DNA of 5,158 nt from positions 1-5,158 of the forward strand of contig CAZKKM010000089.1 of the NCBI GenBank assembly GCA_964553435.1, written 5' to 3'. The stretch is from RUG11867 sp964553435 (GTDB lineage: Bacteria; Bacillota_I; Bacilli_A; RF39; UBA660). The translations under genes and the position numbers were made by a program. Under the pieces are notes generated by a model, which saw only the letters and a list, made by a program, of their open reading frames with translations, did not search any database and was not told the DNA's origin. Shown piece by piece: positions 1-5,106 of the stretch (position 1 is the stretch's first letter; every line of letters begins with the position of its first letter).

Positions 1-51
1 ATAACCACTAGATCCTAAGTCTAGCGCGTCTGCCAGTTCCGCCATACTCGC
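1..51 (-). tRNA. tRNA-Leu(TAG), 5' part, cut by window start
   Basis: On the minus strand this reads as the 5' half of a leucine tRNA, with GCGAGTATGGCGGAACTGGC at the start followed by GACGCGC, typical of Leu tRNAs. The anticodon stem CTAGA/TCTAG closes the loop CTTAGGA, giving anticodon TAG (bases 17-15), which reads CUN leucine codons. The sequence leaves the window at the beginning of what should be the long class II variable arm, so the TPsiC arm and 3' end are not visible. It lies 10 bases downstream of tRNA-Ile2 and is most likely cotranscribed with it. Confidence 0.93.
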
Positions 52-61
52 AAAAATAAAA

Positions 62-138
62 TGGTGGATCTTGTAGGACTCGAACCTACGACCGCCCGGT
101 TATGAGCCGGATGCTCTAACCAACTGAGCTAAAGATCC
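62..138 (-). tRNA. tRNA-Ile2(CAT), lysidine type, with encoded CCA
   Basis: This is a complete 77-base cloverleaf with a 7-bp acceptor stem GGATCTT/AAGATCC, discriminator A and encoded CCA. It has a D arm with GTTGGTTAGAGC, anticodon stem TCCGG/CCGGG, and T arm GTAGG-TTCGAGT-CCTAC. The loop CTCATAA carries anticodon CAT (bases 104-102). A CAT anticodon could mean initiator Met, elongator Met or Ile2. The acceptor is fully paired, which argues against the initiator. The CTCATAA loop and overall sequence match the remembered Bacillus and E. coli tRNA-Ile2, whose wobble C is changed to lysidine by TilS so that it reads AUA. Automated tools often label such genes tRNA-Met. The Ile2 identity is a strong inference; the tRNA itself is certain. 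Confidence 0.93.
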
Positions 139-150
139 ATCAACTACTTA

Positions 151-179
151 ATAATATCATAAAATTGATACTCACGCAA
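151..179 (-). promoter_or_regulatory. Promoter of the tRNA-Ile2/tRNA-Leu operon
   Basis: On the minus strand, -35 TTGCGT (179-174) and -10 TATTAT (156-151, 5 of 6 consensus) are separated by exactly 17 bases. The predicted start is near 144, leaving a leader of about 6 bases before the tRNA at 138. Such a short leader is usual for stable RNA operons that begin directly with a tRNA. Confidence 0.6.
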
Positions 180-236
180 TATCTTTTTTAGTTTTTGGAG
201 CAAAATAATCGTATGATAGAAAGTGAGTAATCCGAT

Positions 237-1475
237 ATGAGTAAAAAAATGACGAACAATCATCTCATGATGCGGGGCAAATATGTTTTCGTTATCGTTA
301 CATTTATCGCATACTGCTTTTTCTTCGAAAAAATTGACGATAGTGTATCGTATGCACAAAACAGTCGAGCAATTTTTCAGTATAGCGAAGTACAATCGAT
401 CGATGAAGAAAATAATATCTCGTACAATAAACCGCATTTTGAGGATGAATTTCTTAATGAGTTTGTCGATGCATATATCGAAGAAGATATTTGCCAAGAT
501 TTCATTTACAATATTTTTGAAATCGACGATGAGAAAATCAATATCTTTTTAAATTGTGGAACACCAGTCAGCATGATTTACGATTATGTTGCGAAAAAAG
601 AAGTGCCTTTTTCTGATATTGTCACGGACTACGATGATTTTTTGATGAAAGTTCGAAGACTATTGAATTTGAAGTATCCGACTTTTGTAACCGACGATAT
701 CCAATTCGAAAAAGGTGTTTACGACATTTACGATAATGAATTGCTCGCGTATTATGAAACGAGAGAGTTTGGCGATGTGAGTATACATGTAAATAACAAT
801 GAAATCGAAAATCTCATGATTTACGAGATGCATTACGACGATGCTTATGAAAATGAGAAGTATGAACTCGATGCGAACAAAAAGGCCGTAGCTTTTACTT
901 TCGACGACGGACCGAGTATATACGATTTGCGTATCATCGATTCGCTCACGGCCAGCCATGCTAAAGCGACTTTCTATCTCGTCGGCAATCGAATGAAAAG
1001 TTATCCCGATAGCATAGAGAGAATGATAGCTACTTCTATGGAAATCGGAAACCATACCTATGATCATAAATCACTTACGGTTTTGAGTGATGACGAAGTC
1101 AAAGATGAAATAACTAAGACGAACGACATCTTTCATGAGATGACAAAGCATAATTTGACGTCGCTCAGGCCATCATATGGAAGCATCAATAAACGTGTTC
1201 GTCTAAGGGTGGGAATGCCTGTCGTTTTGTGGAGTGTCGATACTCTGGATTGGAAAACCCGCAATGCCGATAAAGTTTGTGAAAGTATCTTATCTACCGT
1301 AAAGGACGGAGACATCGTTTTGATGCATAGTATATATGAGTCGACCGCGGATGCCATCGACAAAGTTTTGCCGGAGTTATATAAAAGGGGATTTCAGGTT
1401 GTCAGTGTCGAAGAGCTGGCAAAGTTAAAAGGACGTAAGTTAGACAGCAGTAGTGTCGTCACGAACATAACTTGA
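237..1475 (+). CDS. Membrane-anchored polysaccharide (peptidoglycan GlcNAc) deacetylase, PgdA-like
   Basis: This 412-residue protein has one N-terminal membrane anchor (about residues 15-30, after a short basic segment), so the rest should face the wall. Residues about 40-210 form an acidic domain; the part around 135-205 resembles the DUF3298/RsiV-like module found before the catalytic domain in PgdA and PdaC (weak, by eye). Residues 215-402 are a NodB domain (carbohydrate esterase 4). It has TFDDGP at 221-226 (D223 base, D224 metal), H273 and H277 in NHTYDH as metal ligands, RPSYG at 311-315, VDTLDW at 334-339, and LMH with H364 as catalytic histidine. All catalytic residues are present. 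The expected reaction is metal-dependent removal of acetyl from peptidoglycan GlcNAc, which in PgdA gives lysozyme resistance. Other wall polymers are possible substrates. ATG 237 has only a weak ribosome site (AAGTGAG, 221-227); later ATGs at 249, 267 and 270 would still keep the anchor. A -10-like TATGAT lies at 212-217 without a clear -35. No terminator is seen after the stop. Confidence 0.88.
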   Translation: MSKKMTNNHLMMRGKYVFVIVTFIAYCFFFEKIDDSVSYAQNSRAIFQYSEVQSIDEENNISYNKPHFEDEFLNEFVDAYIEEDICQDFIYNIFEIDDEKINIFLNCGTPVSMIYDYVAKKEVPFSDIVTDYDDFLMKVRRLLNLKYPTFVTDDIQFEKGVYDIYDNELLAYYETREFGDVSIHVNNNEIENLMIYEMHYDDAYENEKYELDANKKAVAFTFDDGPSIYDLRIIDSLTASHAKATFYLVGNRMKSYPDSIERMIATSMEIGNHTYDHKSLTVLSDDEVKDEITKTNDIFHEMTKHNLTSLRPSYGSINKRVRLRVGMPVVLWSVDTLDWKTRNADKVCESILSTVKDGDIVLMHSIYESTADAIDKVLPELYKRGFQVVSVEELAKLKGRKLDSSSVVTNIT

Positions 1476-1505
1476 GTAGGCTGTATAAAGTTTTCACTAA
1501 AAATC

Positions 1506-1534
1506 TTGACTAATATACAAAAATTAGATAAAAT
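1506..1534 (+). promoter_or_regulatory. Promoter of tRNA-Ser(GCT)
   Basis: -35 TTGACT (1506-1511) and -10 TAAAAT (1529-1534) each match the vegetative consensus at 5 of 6 positions, with an ideal 17-base spacer. Transcription should begin near 1541, about 10 bases before the tRNA. This is the best-matching promoter in the window, fitting a stable RNA gene. It starts only 30 bases after the deacetylase stop codon. Confidence 0.8.
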
Positions 1535-1550
1535 GGTTATGTTCCTTGAT

Positions 1551-1642
1551 GGAGTGGTACTCAAGAGGCTGAAGAGGCGTCCCTGCTAAGGATGTAGGTC
1601 GGGTTTACTGGCGCGAGGGTTCAAATCCCTCCCACTCCGCCA
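1551..1642 (+). tRNA. tRNA-Ser(GCT), with encoded CCA
   Basis: This is a complete 92-base class II tRNA. The acceptor stem GGAGTGG/CCACTCC is followed by discriminator G and encoded CCA. The D arm contains ACTCAAGAGGCTGAAGAGG. The anticodon stem CGTCC/GGATG encloses loop CTGCTAA with anticodon GCT (1585-1587), which reads AGC and AGU serine codons. A long variable arm (about 1595-1614) and a T arm with GAGGG-TTCAAAT-CCCTC follow. Discriminator G and the long variable arm are serine identity elements. It is a single-gene unit with its own promoter and terminator. Confidence 0.97.
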
Positions 1643-1655
1643 TTTAAGAATAGAT

Positions 1656-1680
1656 CCTCGAGAAATCGAGGTTTTAATTT
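1656..1680 (+). terminator. Intrinsic terminator after tRNA-Ser
   Basis: A perfect 6-bp stem CCTCGA/TCGAGG (1656-1661 with 1666-1671) is closed by a GAAA tetraloop and followed by TTTTAATTT. It begins 13 bases after the tRNA CCA end, on the expected strand. The T tract is interrupted by AA, so termination may be incomplete. Confidence 0.75.
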
Positions 1681-1690
1681 GACCGAGTTG

Positions 1691-1710
1691 AAAAAGGCGA
1701 ACGGCTCGCC
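1691..1710 (-). terminator. Intrinsic terminator downstream of def
   Basis: On the minus strand the stem GGCGA/TCGCC (1710-1706 with 1700-1696) has a 5-base loop and is followed directly by TTTTT (1695-1691). It lies 24 bases past the def stop codon. The stem is short but mostly GC. It works in the leftward direction only, since no T run follows on the plus strand. It also separates def from the converging tRNA-Ser unit. Confidence 0.6.
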
Positions 1711-1716
1711 AATAAA

Positions 1717-1757
1717 AAAGATAGAAGTGTGGCTTAAATAGCTCGCATTCTATCTTT
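1717..1757 (-). terminator. Possible first def terminator hairpin, spanning the stop codon
   Basis: A perfect 10-bp AT-rich inverted repeat, AAAGATAGAA/TTCTATCTTT (1757-1748 with 1726-1717 on the minus strand), has a 21-base loop that contains the def stop codon (1736-1734). Its right arm runs into a six-T tract (1719-1714). This is the geometry of a weak intrinsic terminator placed ahead of the GC-rich one at 1691-1710. It could instead be an mRNA 3'-end stabilising structure. Translating ribosomes would disrupt its left arm. Confidence 0.4.
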
Positions 1758-2282
1758 ATTTTTGAAAGGATCTTTGGGATCTATTTTATCGACGAATAAG
1801 ATCCCATCCAAGTGATCCATCTCATGTTGGAAGGCAACAGACAAATCTTCGCGCAGGCGATACGTATAAGTGTCGCCGTTTTCATCTTCGGCTTCCAGTT
1901 TGATTCTCGCATATCGTGGTACGATGCCATCGATCGGTCTATTGACAGATAGGCAGCCTTCGCCCTCTTCGACATAGATCAGTTCTTCGCTGTGAGAAAG
2001 AACGCGAGGATTGATGATGACATAGCTTTCGAATTTCCCTTCGTCGACTTCATCGACGACGACGAATATTCTTTTGGGAATACCGAGTTGTATGAAAGCA
2101 AGACCCATGCCTGGACGAAGATTATATTTGTTCGCATATTCTTCGATCTGACTCATTTCCAAATATTTAATCGCGTCGGCGATGGTCTTTTTATCTTTTT
2201 CATCGAGTGGAAAATCGACTTTTTTGCTCACCGTTCGGAGCATTTTATTTTTTTCATCTAAAATTCGTAGTTTAGGTAACAT
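1734..2282 (-). CDS. def: Peptide deformylase (type 2, Gram-positive-like)
   Basis: This 182-residue metalloenzyme removes the N-formyl group from the initiator methionine of new proteins, acting in the cytoplasm at the ribosome exit. The three signature motifs are in order: motif 1 at 58-67 (G-M-G-L-A-F-I-Q-L-G), motif 2 EGCLSV at 108-113, and motif 3 QHEMDHLDG at 152-160. Metal ligands are C110, H153 and H157; catalytic residues are E154 and Q65. The length and the insertion ahead of motif 1 (KYLEMSQIEEYANKYNLRPG) fit the type 2 class seen in Bacillus, Staphylococcus and Streptococcus. Motif 1 is unusual: the family usually has G-L-A-A-P-Q, and here A-P is replaced by F-I. The ATG at 2282 is set by a strong ribosome site, AAGGGGTGAG (2297-2288), 5 bases upstream. 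It is a single-gene unit, divergent from the carboxypeptidase gene. Confidence 0.96.
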   Translation of the reverse strand: MLPKLRILDEKNKMLRTVSKKVDFPLDEKDKKTIADAIKYLEMSQIEEYANKYNLRPGMGLAFIQLGIPKRIFVVVDEVDEGKFESYVIINPRVLSHSEELIYVEEGEGCLSVNRPIDGIVPRYARIKLEAEDENGDTYTYRLREDLSVAFQHEMDHLDGILFVDKIDPKDPFKNKDRMRAI

Positions 2283-2287
2283 AACTT

Positions 2288-2337
2288 CTCACCCCTTAAA
2301 ACGCTAATATTGTATCAAATTATCTTCAAAAAAGCAA
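2288..2337 (-). promoter_or_regulatory. def promoter with extended -10, and ribosome site
   Basis: On the minus strand, -35 TTGCTT (2337-2332) and -10 TACAAT (2314-2309) are 17 bases apart. The -10 is preceded by TG one base away (TGATACAAT), an extended -10 that offsets the modest -35. Transcription should start near 2302, giving a leader of about 20 bases. That leader carries the ribosome site AAGGGGTGAG at 2297-2288. Confidence 0.7.
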
Positions 2338-2338
2338 A

Positions 2339-2384
2339 TTTACTTAACAAAAAAGAAATTTTATGATAGTATCTAGGTGGTGAG
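2339..2384 (+). promoter_or_regulatory. Promoter and ribosome site of the carboxypeptidase-glycosylase operon
   Basis: Two overlapping solutions each have a 17-base spacer: TTTACT (2339-2344) with TATGAT (2362-2367), or TTAACA (2344-2349) with TAGTAT (2367-2372). The first has the better -10 and puts the start near 2374, just before the ribosome site AGGTGGTGAG (2375-2384). The second would cut into that site, so the first is preferred. The -35 begins one base after the def -35 ends, so the two divergent promoters abut. Confidence 0.55.
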
Positions 2385-2389
2385 TTCCG

Positions 2390-3349
2390 ATGACTAAAAA
2401 AAGAAAATATAGACTTAAAAAGAAATTTAAAAGACTGCTCTTGTTAGTCGTCTTGTCGATAGGGGGAATATTTGGCCTCGTCAAATTCGGAGAATGGAGA
2501 ACTTACAGTAAATCGACAGAGGGAATTTTACTCGACAAGGGGTATGAGAAGAGTACGGTTTCTCTTATAGAAACGAAGATGAACAAAGAAGATGTCGATT
2601 ATCTTTTGGAAGAAGAGAAAATAGATTATGTGAAAAATTTGGTATCCGATAAGTATTTTATAGCGGACAATTTCAAAGAATATATGTCTTATTATCAGAC
2701 CAATAGCAAGAAAGATTTTTCAGATGTCATCGCTATAGTCAATGTGGGAGCAAATGTCTCATGGTACGAGACGGTCGAAACGACAGATACGAGCGATCGT
2801 TATTTGGTTTTAGTGAACAAGTTTCATTCTTTACCAGAAAATTACGATGTCGGTACTATTAAGACTTTTTCGGCGACATATGCATTCGGAGAAGTTATGG
2901 CCGAAGAAACTTGTTATAATGCTTTTATTGCCATGGCTACTGGTGCACGACAAGATGGTATAACACTCGTCGCCACATCGGGCTATAGAACACATGAAAT
3001 GCAAAGCCAAATTTTCGATGAACTGGCTCAGCAACATGGAGAGCAATATGCATTGGAGGTAGCTGCTAAGCCCGGTACGAGCGAACATGAGACCGGTTTG
3101 GCTTTGGATATATTCACTTACGGCGGAGTGATGGAGACATTCAAGACGACAGAAACTTATGCTTGGTTACACGAACACGCAGCCGAATATGGGTTTATAG
3201 AACGTTACGAAGAGGGAAAAGATTTCTTGACGGGATATGCTCCAGAGGCTTGGCACTATCGTTATGTCGGTATCGATACAGCTATGAAAGTAAAGGAAGA
3301 AGGCATAACTTACGATGAATATTATGCTTTCTATTTACATCAAAAATGA
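2390..3349 (+). CDS. D-alanyl-D-alanine carboxypeptidase, VanY family (peptidase M15B), membrane-anchored
   Basis: This 319-residue zinc peptidase has a basic N-terminus and a single hydrophobic anchor at about residues 16-31, so the enzyme faces the cell wall. A helical linker (about 40-120) leads into the M15B domain (about 140-305). Signature elements are SGYRT at 197-201 (R200 binds the substrate carboxylate), S-E-H-E-T-G-L-A-L-D at 231-240 (zinc ligands H233 and D240), and EAWHYRYVG at 286-294 (catalytic E286, zinc ligand H289). The active site looks complete. Family members remove the terminal D-Ala from peptidoglycan pentapeptides, limiting cross-linking. VanY of vancomycin-resistance clusters belongs here, but no vanHAX or vanRS neighbours are present, so a routine wall-maturation role (as for B. 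subtilis YodJ) is more likely. The start is set by a strong ribosome site. The stop overlaps the next start by four bases (ATGA). Confidence 0.9.
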   Translation: MTKKRKYRLKKKFKRLLLLVVLSIGGIFGLVKFGEWRTYSKSTEGILLDKGYEKSTVSLIETKMNKEDVDYLLEEEKIDYVKNLVSDKYFIADNFKEYMSYYQTNSKKDFSDVIAIVNVGANVSWYETVETTDTSDRYLVLVNKFHSLPENYDVGTIKTFSATYAFGEVMAEETCYNAFIAMATGARQDGITLVATSGYRTHEMQSQIFDELAQQHGEQYALEVAAKPGTSEHETGLALDIFTYGGVMETFKTTETYAWLHEHAAEYGFIERYEEGKDFLTGYAPEAWHYRYVGIDTAMKVKEEGITYDEYYAFYLHQK

Positions 3350-3822
3350 GAGTTATGCATCCTTTGGATCCCGTGTATGATGAAAAGAGTAGGACTCTCA
3401 TTTTAGGATCGATGCCGAGTGTCGTCTCGAGACGGAATATGAAATATTATGCTCATCCGCAAAATAGATTTTGGCGAACGATGGAAGACTTATACGAAGA
3501 AAGTGCGAGCGATTGGCGCGAATTCATTTTAAGACATCACTTGGCGCTTTGGGATGTGATAAAAACCTGTGATATTTCTTCATCGAGTGATGCTTCTATC
3601 AAAAACGTGGAGGTGAACGACATCGCCGAACTGATTGCAAAGACGAATATAGAAAACATTTTTGTTCTCGGCAAAAAAGGCTACGATTTGTACAACCGTT
3701 ATGTCAAAGCGAAGACGGGAATAGAAGCGATCTATTTGCCCAGCCCATCGGCAGCCAATGCGACGATATCGAAAGAAGAATTAGCCAAGATCTACAGCAT
3801 CATAAAAGAAGTAACAAAGTGA
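3346..3822 (+). CDS. DNA-deoxyinosine glycosylase-like, uracil-DNA glycosylase superfamily family 6
   Basis: This 158-residue cytoplasmic protein matches family 6 (hypoxanthine-DNA glycosylase) in length and motifs. Motif 1 is LGSMPS at 20-25, followed by YYAHPQNRFW at 34-43, which is characteristic of this family; N40 is the likely catalytic or water-positioning asparagine. The C-terminal substrate-loop motif is LPSPSAAN at 131-138, compared with the usual LPSTSPAN. Family members excise hypoxanthine (deaminated adenine), sometimes uracil, starting base excision repair. Mug/TDG-type mismatch glycosylases are the nearest alternative. ATG 3346 overlaps the upstream stop (TGA 3347-3349) and has no ribosome site of its own, so it is probably translationally coupled. 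ATG 3355, giving a start at M-H-P-L, would lose only three residues and cannot be excluded. Its last codons form part of a terminator stem. Confidence 0.8.
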   Translation: MRVMHPLDPVYDEKSRTLILGSMPSVVSRRNMKYYAHPQNRFWRTMEDLYEESASDWREFILRHHLALWDVIKTCDISSSSDASIKNVEVNDIAELIAKTNIENIFVLGKKGYDLYNRYVKAKTGIEAIYLPSPSAANATISKEELAKIYSIIKEVTK

Positions 3823-3837
3823 AGAGTTACTTCTTTT
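3804..3837. terminator. Bidirectional terminator embedded in two converging gene ends
   Basis: A perfect 12-bp inverted repeat, AAAAGAAGTAAC/GTTACTTCTTTT (3804-3815 and 3826-3837), has a 10-base loop. The T-rich right arm acts as the T tract for the rightward operon, and the A-rich left arm gives TTCTTTT for the leftward ligase gene. The glycosylase stop TGA (3820-3822) is in the loop and the ligase stop (3829-3827) is in the right arm. The stem therefore includes the final sense codons of both genes. Only 4 bases separate the two coding regions. Confidence 0.75.
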
Positions 3838-5056
3838 CTATGTAATATTTCGGATAATAGTGAATTTTTCGTGCATATTGTAAGGCGATCATGAACCGTC
3901 GGCTCAGATGATTGTCATTTTTATAAATGAGGGTGTGATAGGCTTTGCCTTCTTTTTTTAAACGTTCGGCTTTGGCTAGAATATCTCGGTTAGTGACATA
4001 CTTTTTGACGAGAGCATATGGAAGATTCATCCACAATATTTCTCGATCGTTTCCTATTTTCTTTTGAAGTCTATCTTTTACGAGATCTTCGACGTATGCT
4101 TTTTGAATGGAGGCACCGGCCGGTGTCGTGAAATACGAGCTTCGACCTAGGCGAGGATTGATTTCGAAAATATAATACTTTTTCGTCACAGCATCCATCT
4201 TGATATCGAAGTTGGATGCACCAGTGTAGCCGATGTCTTCGAGGAAGTGAGCTATATCATCCATGAGAGGAATTTTGCCTGGAATCGAGATTATCGATGC
4301 ATAGTTTCCGTACGTGGCCGGATGGTATTCTTCCAATATCGGCTGGCCGAGAGACATGACTTTCACTTTACCGTTTTTGTCCGAGTAAACGTTCAGTACC
4401 CGCATGTTTGTGTCGTCACCATGGACGAATTCCTGGATGATGAGGATGCCGTCATAACTCGATGTATAAATGTTTTCGATCGTCGCGAGCAATTCTTCTT
4501 TGGTGTTTATAAAATAAACTTTCTCTTTCCCTTCAAAAGAAGCATTCAAATATGCGAGCGAATTCGAGTTATTTGGCTTCAAGATGAGCGGATAAGGAAA
4601 GTCGACTCGAGCGATAACTTCTTTATAGTTTTTGCTCGTACACATGAGCGATTTGGGATACGGCAAGTGGTAGCGGTCGCACATACGGTAAAAGCTCTCT
4701 TTTTCATTAAACTTTTCTAGTGTCGCATGGTCTATAAAAACATTTTCGTACATCGTGAGTTTTTCTCGACCAAGAGACAGCATTTCCAAGTACGAGTCGC
4801 TGCAAGGGACGAGAAATATTTTCTCGTATTCTTTTTTTAGCTTATTGCCGAGATCGACCAATTTGTCGATGAGATAATTCGCATCATGTACTTTAGGGTC
4901 GATTAAGAAATCTATTATCTTGGAATTTTTACTGGGTTCCAAAATCGTCGTCGCAATCGCGATGGGTGTCACTTTATACGTCTCGTGAAAGACTCGAGCA
5001 AGACCATAAGCATTGTCATCGCTTCCTAGAATAACCGGCATAAATTCTTTTTTCAT
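3827..5056 (-). CDS. ATP-grasp carboxylate-amine ligase, D-aspartate ligase (Asl)-like
   Basis: This 409-residue soluble protein starts with F-M-P-V-I-L-G-S-D-D-N-A-Y-G-L-A-R (5-21), very like the start of Enterococcus faecium D-aspartate ligase Asl as remembered. The ATP-grasp fold follows: K119 and K160 (in LILKPNN) as nucleotide-binding lysines, QEF at 208-210, GDDTNMRVLN at 213-222, metal-binding region NFDIKMD at 282-288, and FEINPRLGRSS at 297-307 with E298 and N300. The C-terminal 100 residues are basic and less conserved. Asl activates D-Asp as an acyl phosphate and attaches it to the lysine side chain of UDP-MurNAc-pentapeptide, starting a D-Asp/D-Asn cross-bridge. Homologues also occur in Firmicutes whose substrate is unknown, so ATP-grasp ligase is secure and D-Asp specificity is inference. 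No aspartate racemase gene is in view. The ATG at 5056 has a strong ribosome site, AGGACGTGA (5071-5063). Confidence 0.85.
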   Translation of the reverse strand: MKKEFMPVILGSDDNAYGLARVFHETYKVTPIAIATTILEPSKNSKIIDFLIDPKVHDANYLIDKLVDLGNKLKKEYEKIFLVPCSDSYLEMLSLGREKLTMYENVFIDHATLEKFNEKESFYRMCDRYHLPYPKSLMCTSKNYKEVIARVDFPYPLILKPNNSNSLAYLNASFEGKEKVYFINTKEELLATIENIYTSSYDGILIIQEFVHGDDTNMRVLNVYSDKNGKVKVMSLGQPILEEYHPATYGNYASIISIPGKIPLMDDIAHFLEDIGYTGASNFDIKMDAVTKKYYIFEINPRLGRSSYFTTPAGASIQKAYVEDLVKDRLQKKIGNDREILWMNLPYALVKKYVTNRDILAKAERLKKEGKAYHTLIYKNDNHLSRRFMIALQYARKIHYYPKYYIEKK

Positions 5057-5062
5057 CTATTA

Positions 5063-5106
5063 TCACGTCCTATAAAGATTATATTACAAAAGGACGAAAA
5101 TAAAAA
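5063..5106 (-). promoter_or_regulatory. Promoter and ribosome site of the ATP-grasp ligase gene
   Basis: On the minus strand a perfect -10 TATAAT lies at 5083-5078. The -35 is weak, T-rich TTTTTA (5106-5101) at a 17-base spacing, or TTTTAT (5105-5100) at 16. Transcription should begin near 5071, at or just before the ribosome site AGGACGTGA (5071-5063). The leader would then be only about 15 bases. A 6-bp inverted repeat (CGTCCT 5066-5071, AGGACG 5091-5096) flanks the -10. Confidence 0.5.

Noticed and set aside
62..138. Elongator or initiator tRNA-Met
   Set aside because: The anticodon is CAT, but the fully paired acceptor and the CTCATAA loop with its surrounding arms match tRNA-Ile2 better.
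1..179. An integration site for a mobile element in the tRNA genes
   Set aside because: No integrase gene and no repeated tRNA 3' fragment were seen elsewhere in the window.
144..497. A 117-codon minus-strand frame ending beside tRNA-Ile2
   Set aside because: It runs through the tRNA promoter and antisense to the deacetylase N-terminus. The Phe/Ile-rich product is what AT-rich antisense DNA gives.
660..1067. A 135-codon open frame on the minus strand
   Set aside because: It is antisense to the deacetylase and overlaps its first two NodB motifs. No start signal or protein family is recognisable.
1992..2261. An 89-codon plus-strand frame opposite def
   Set aside because: It is antisense to def motifs 1 and 2, with no ribosome site and no similarity that I recognise.
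2390..3349. A vancomycin-resistance cluster
   Set aside because: VanY-family proteins are common housekeeping enzymes. No VanH, VanA/B ligase, VanX or two-component regulator is present in the window.
4247..4720. A 157-codon open frame on the plus strand
   Set aside because: It lies entirely antisense inside the ATP-grasp ligase gene, has no ribosome site or recognisable domain, and its His/Val/Arg-rich product reads like a reverse-complement shadow.
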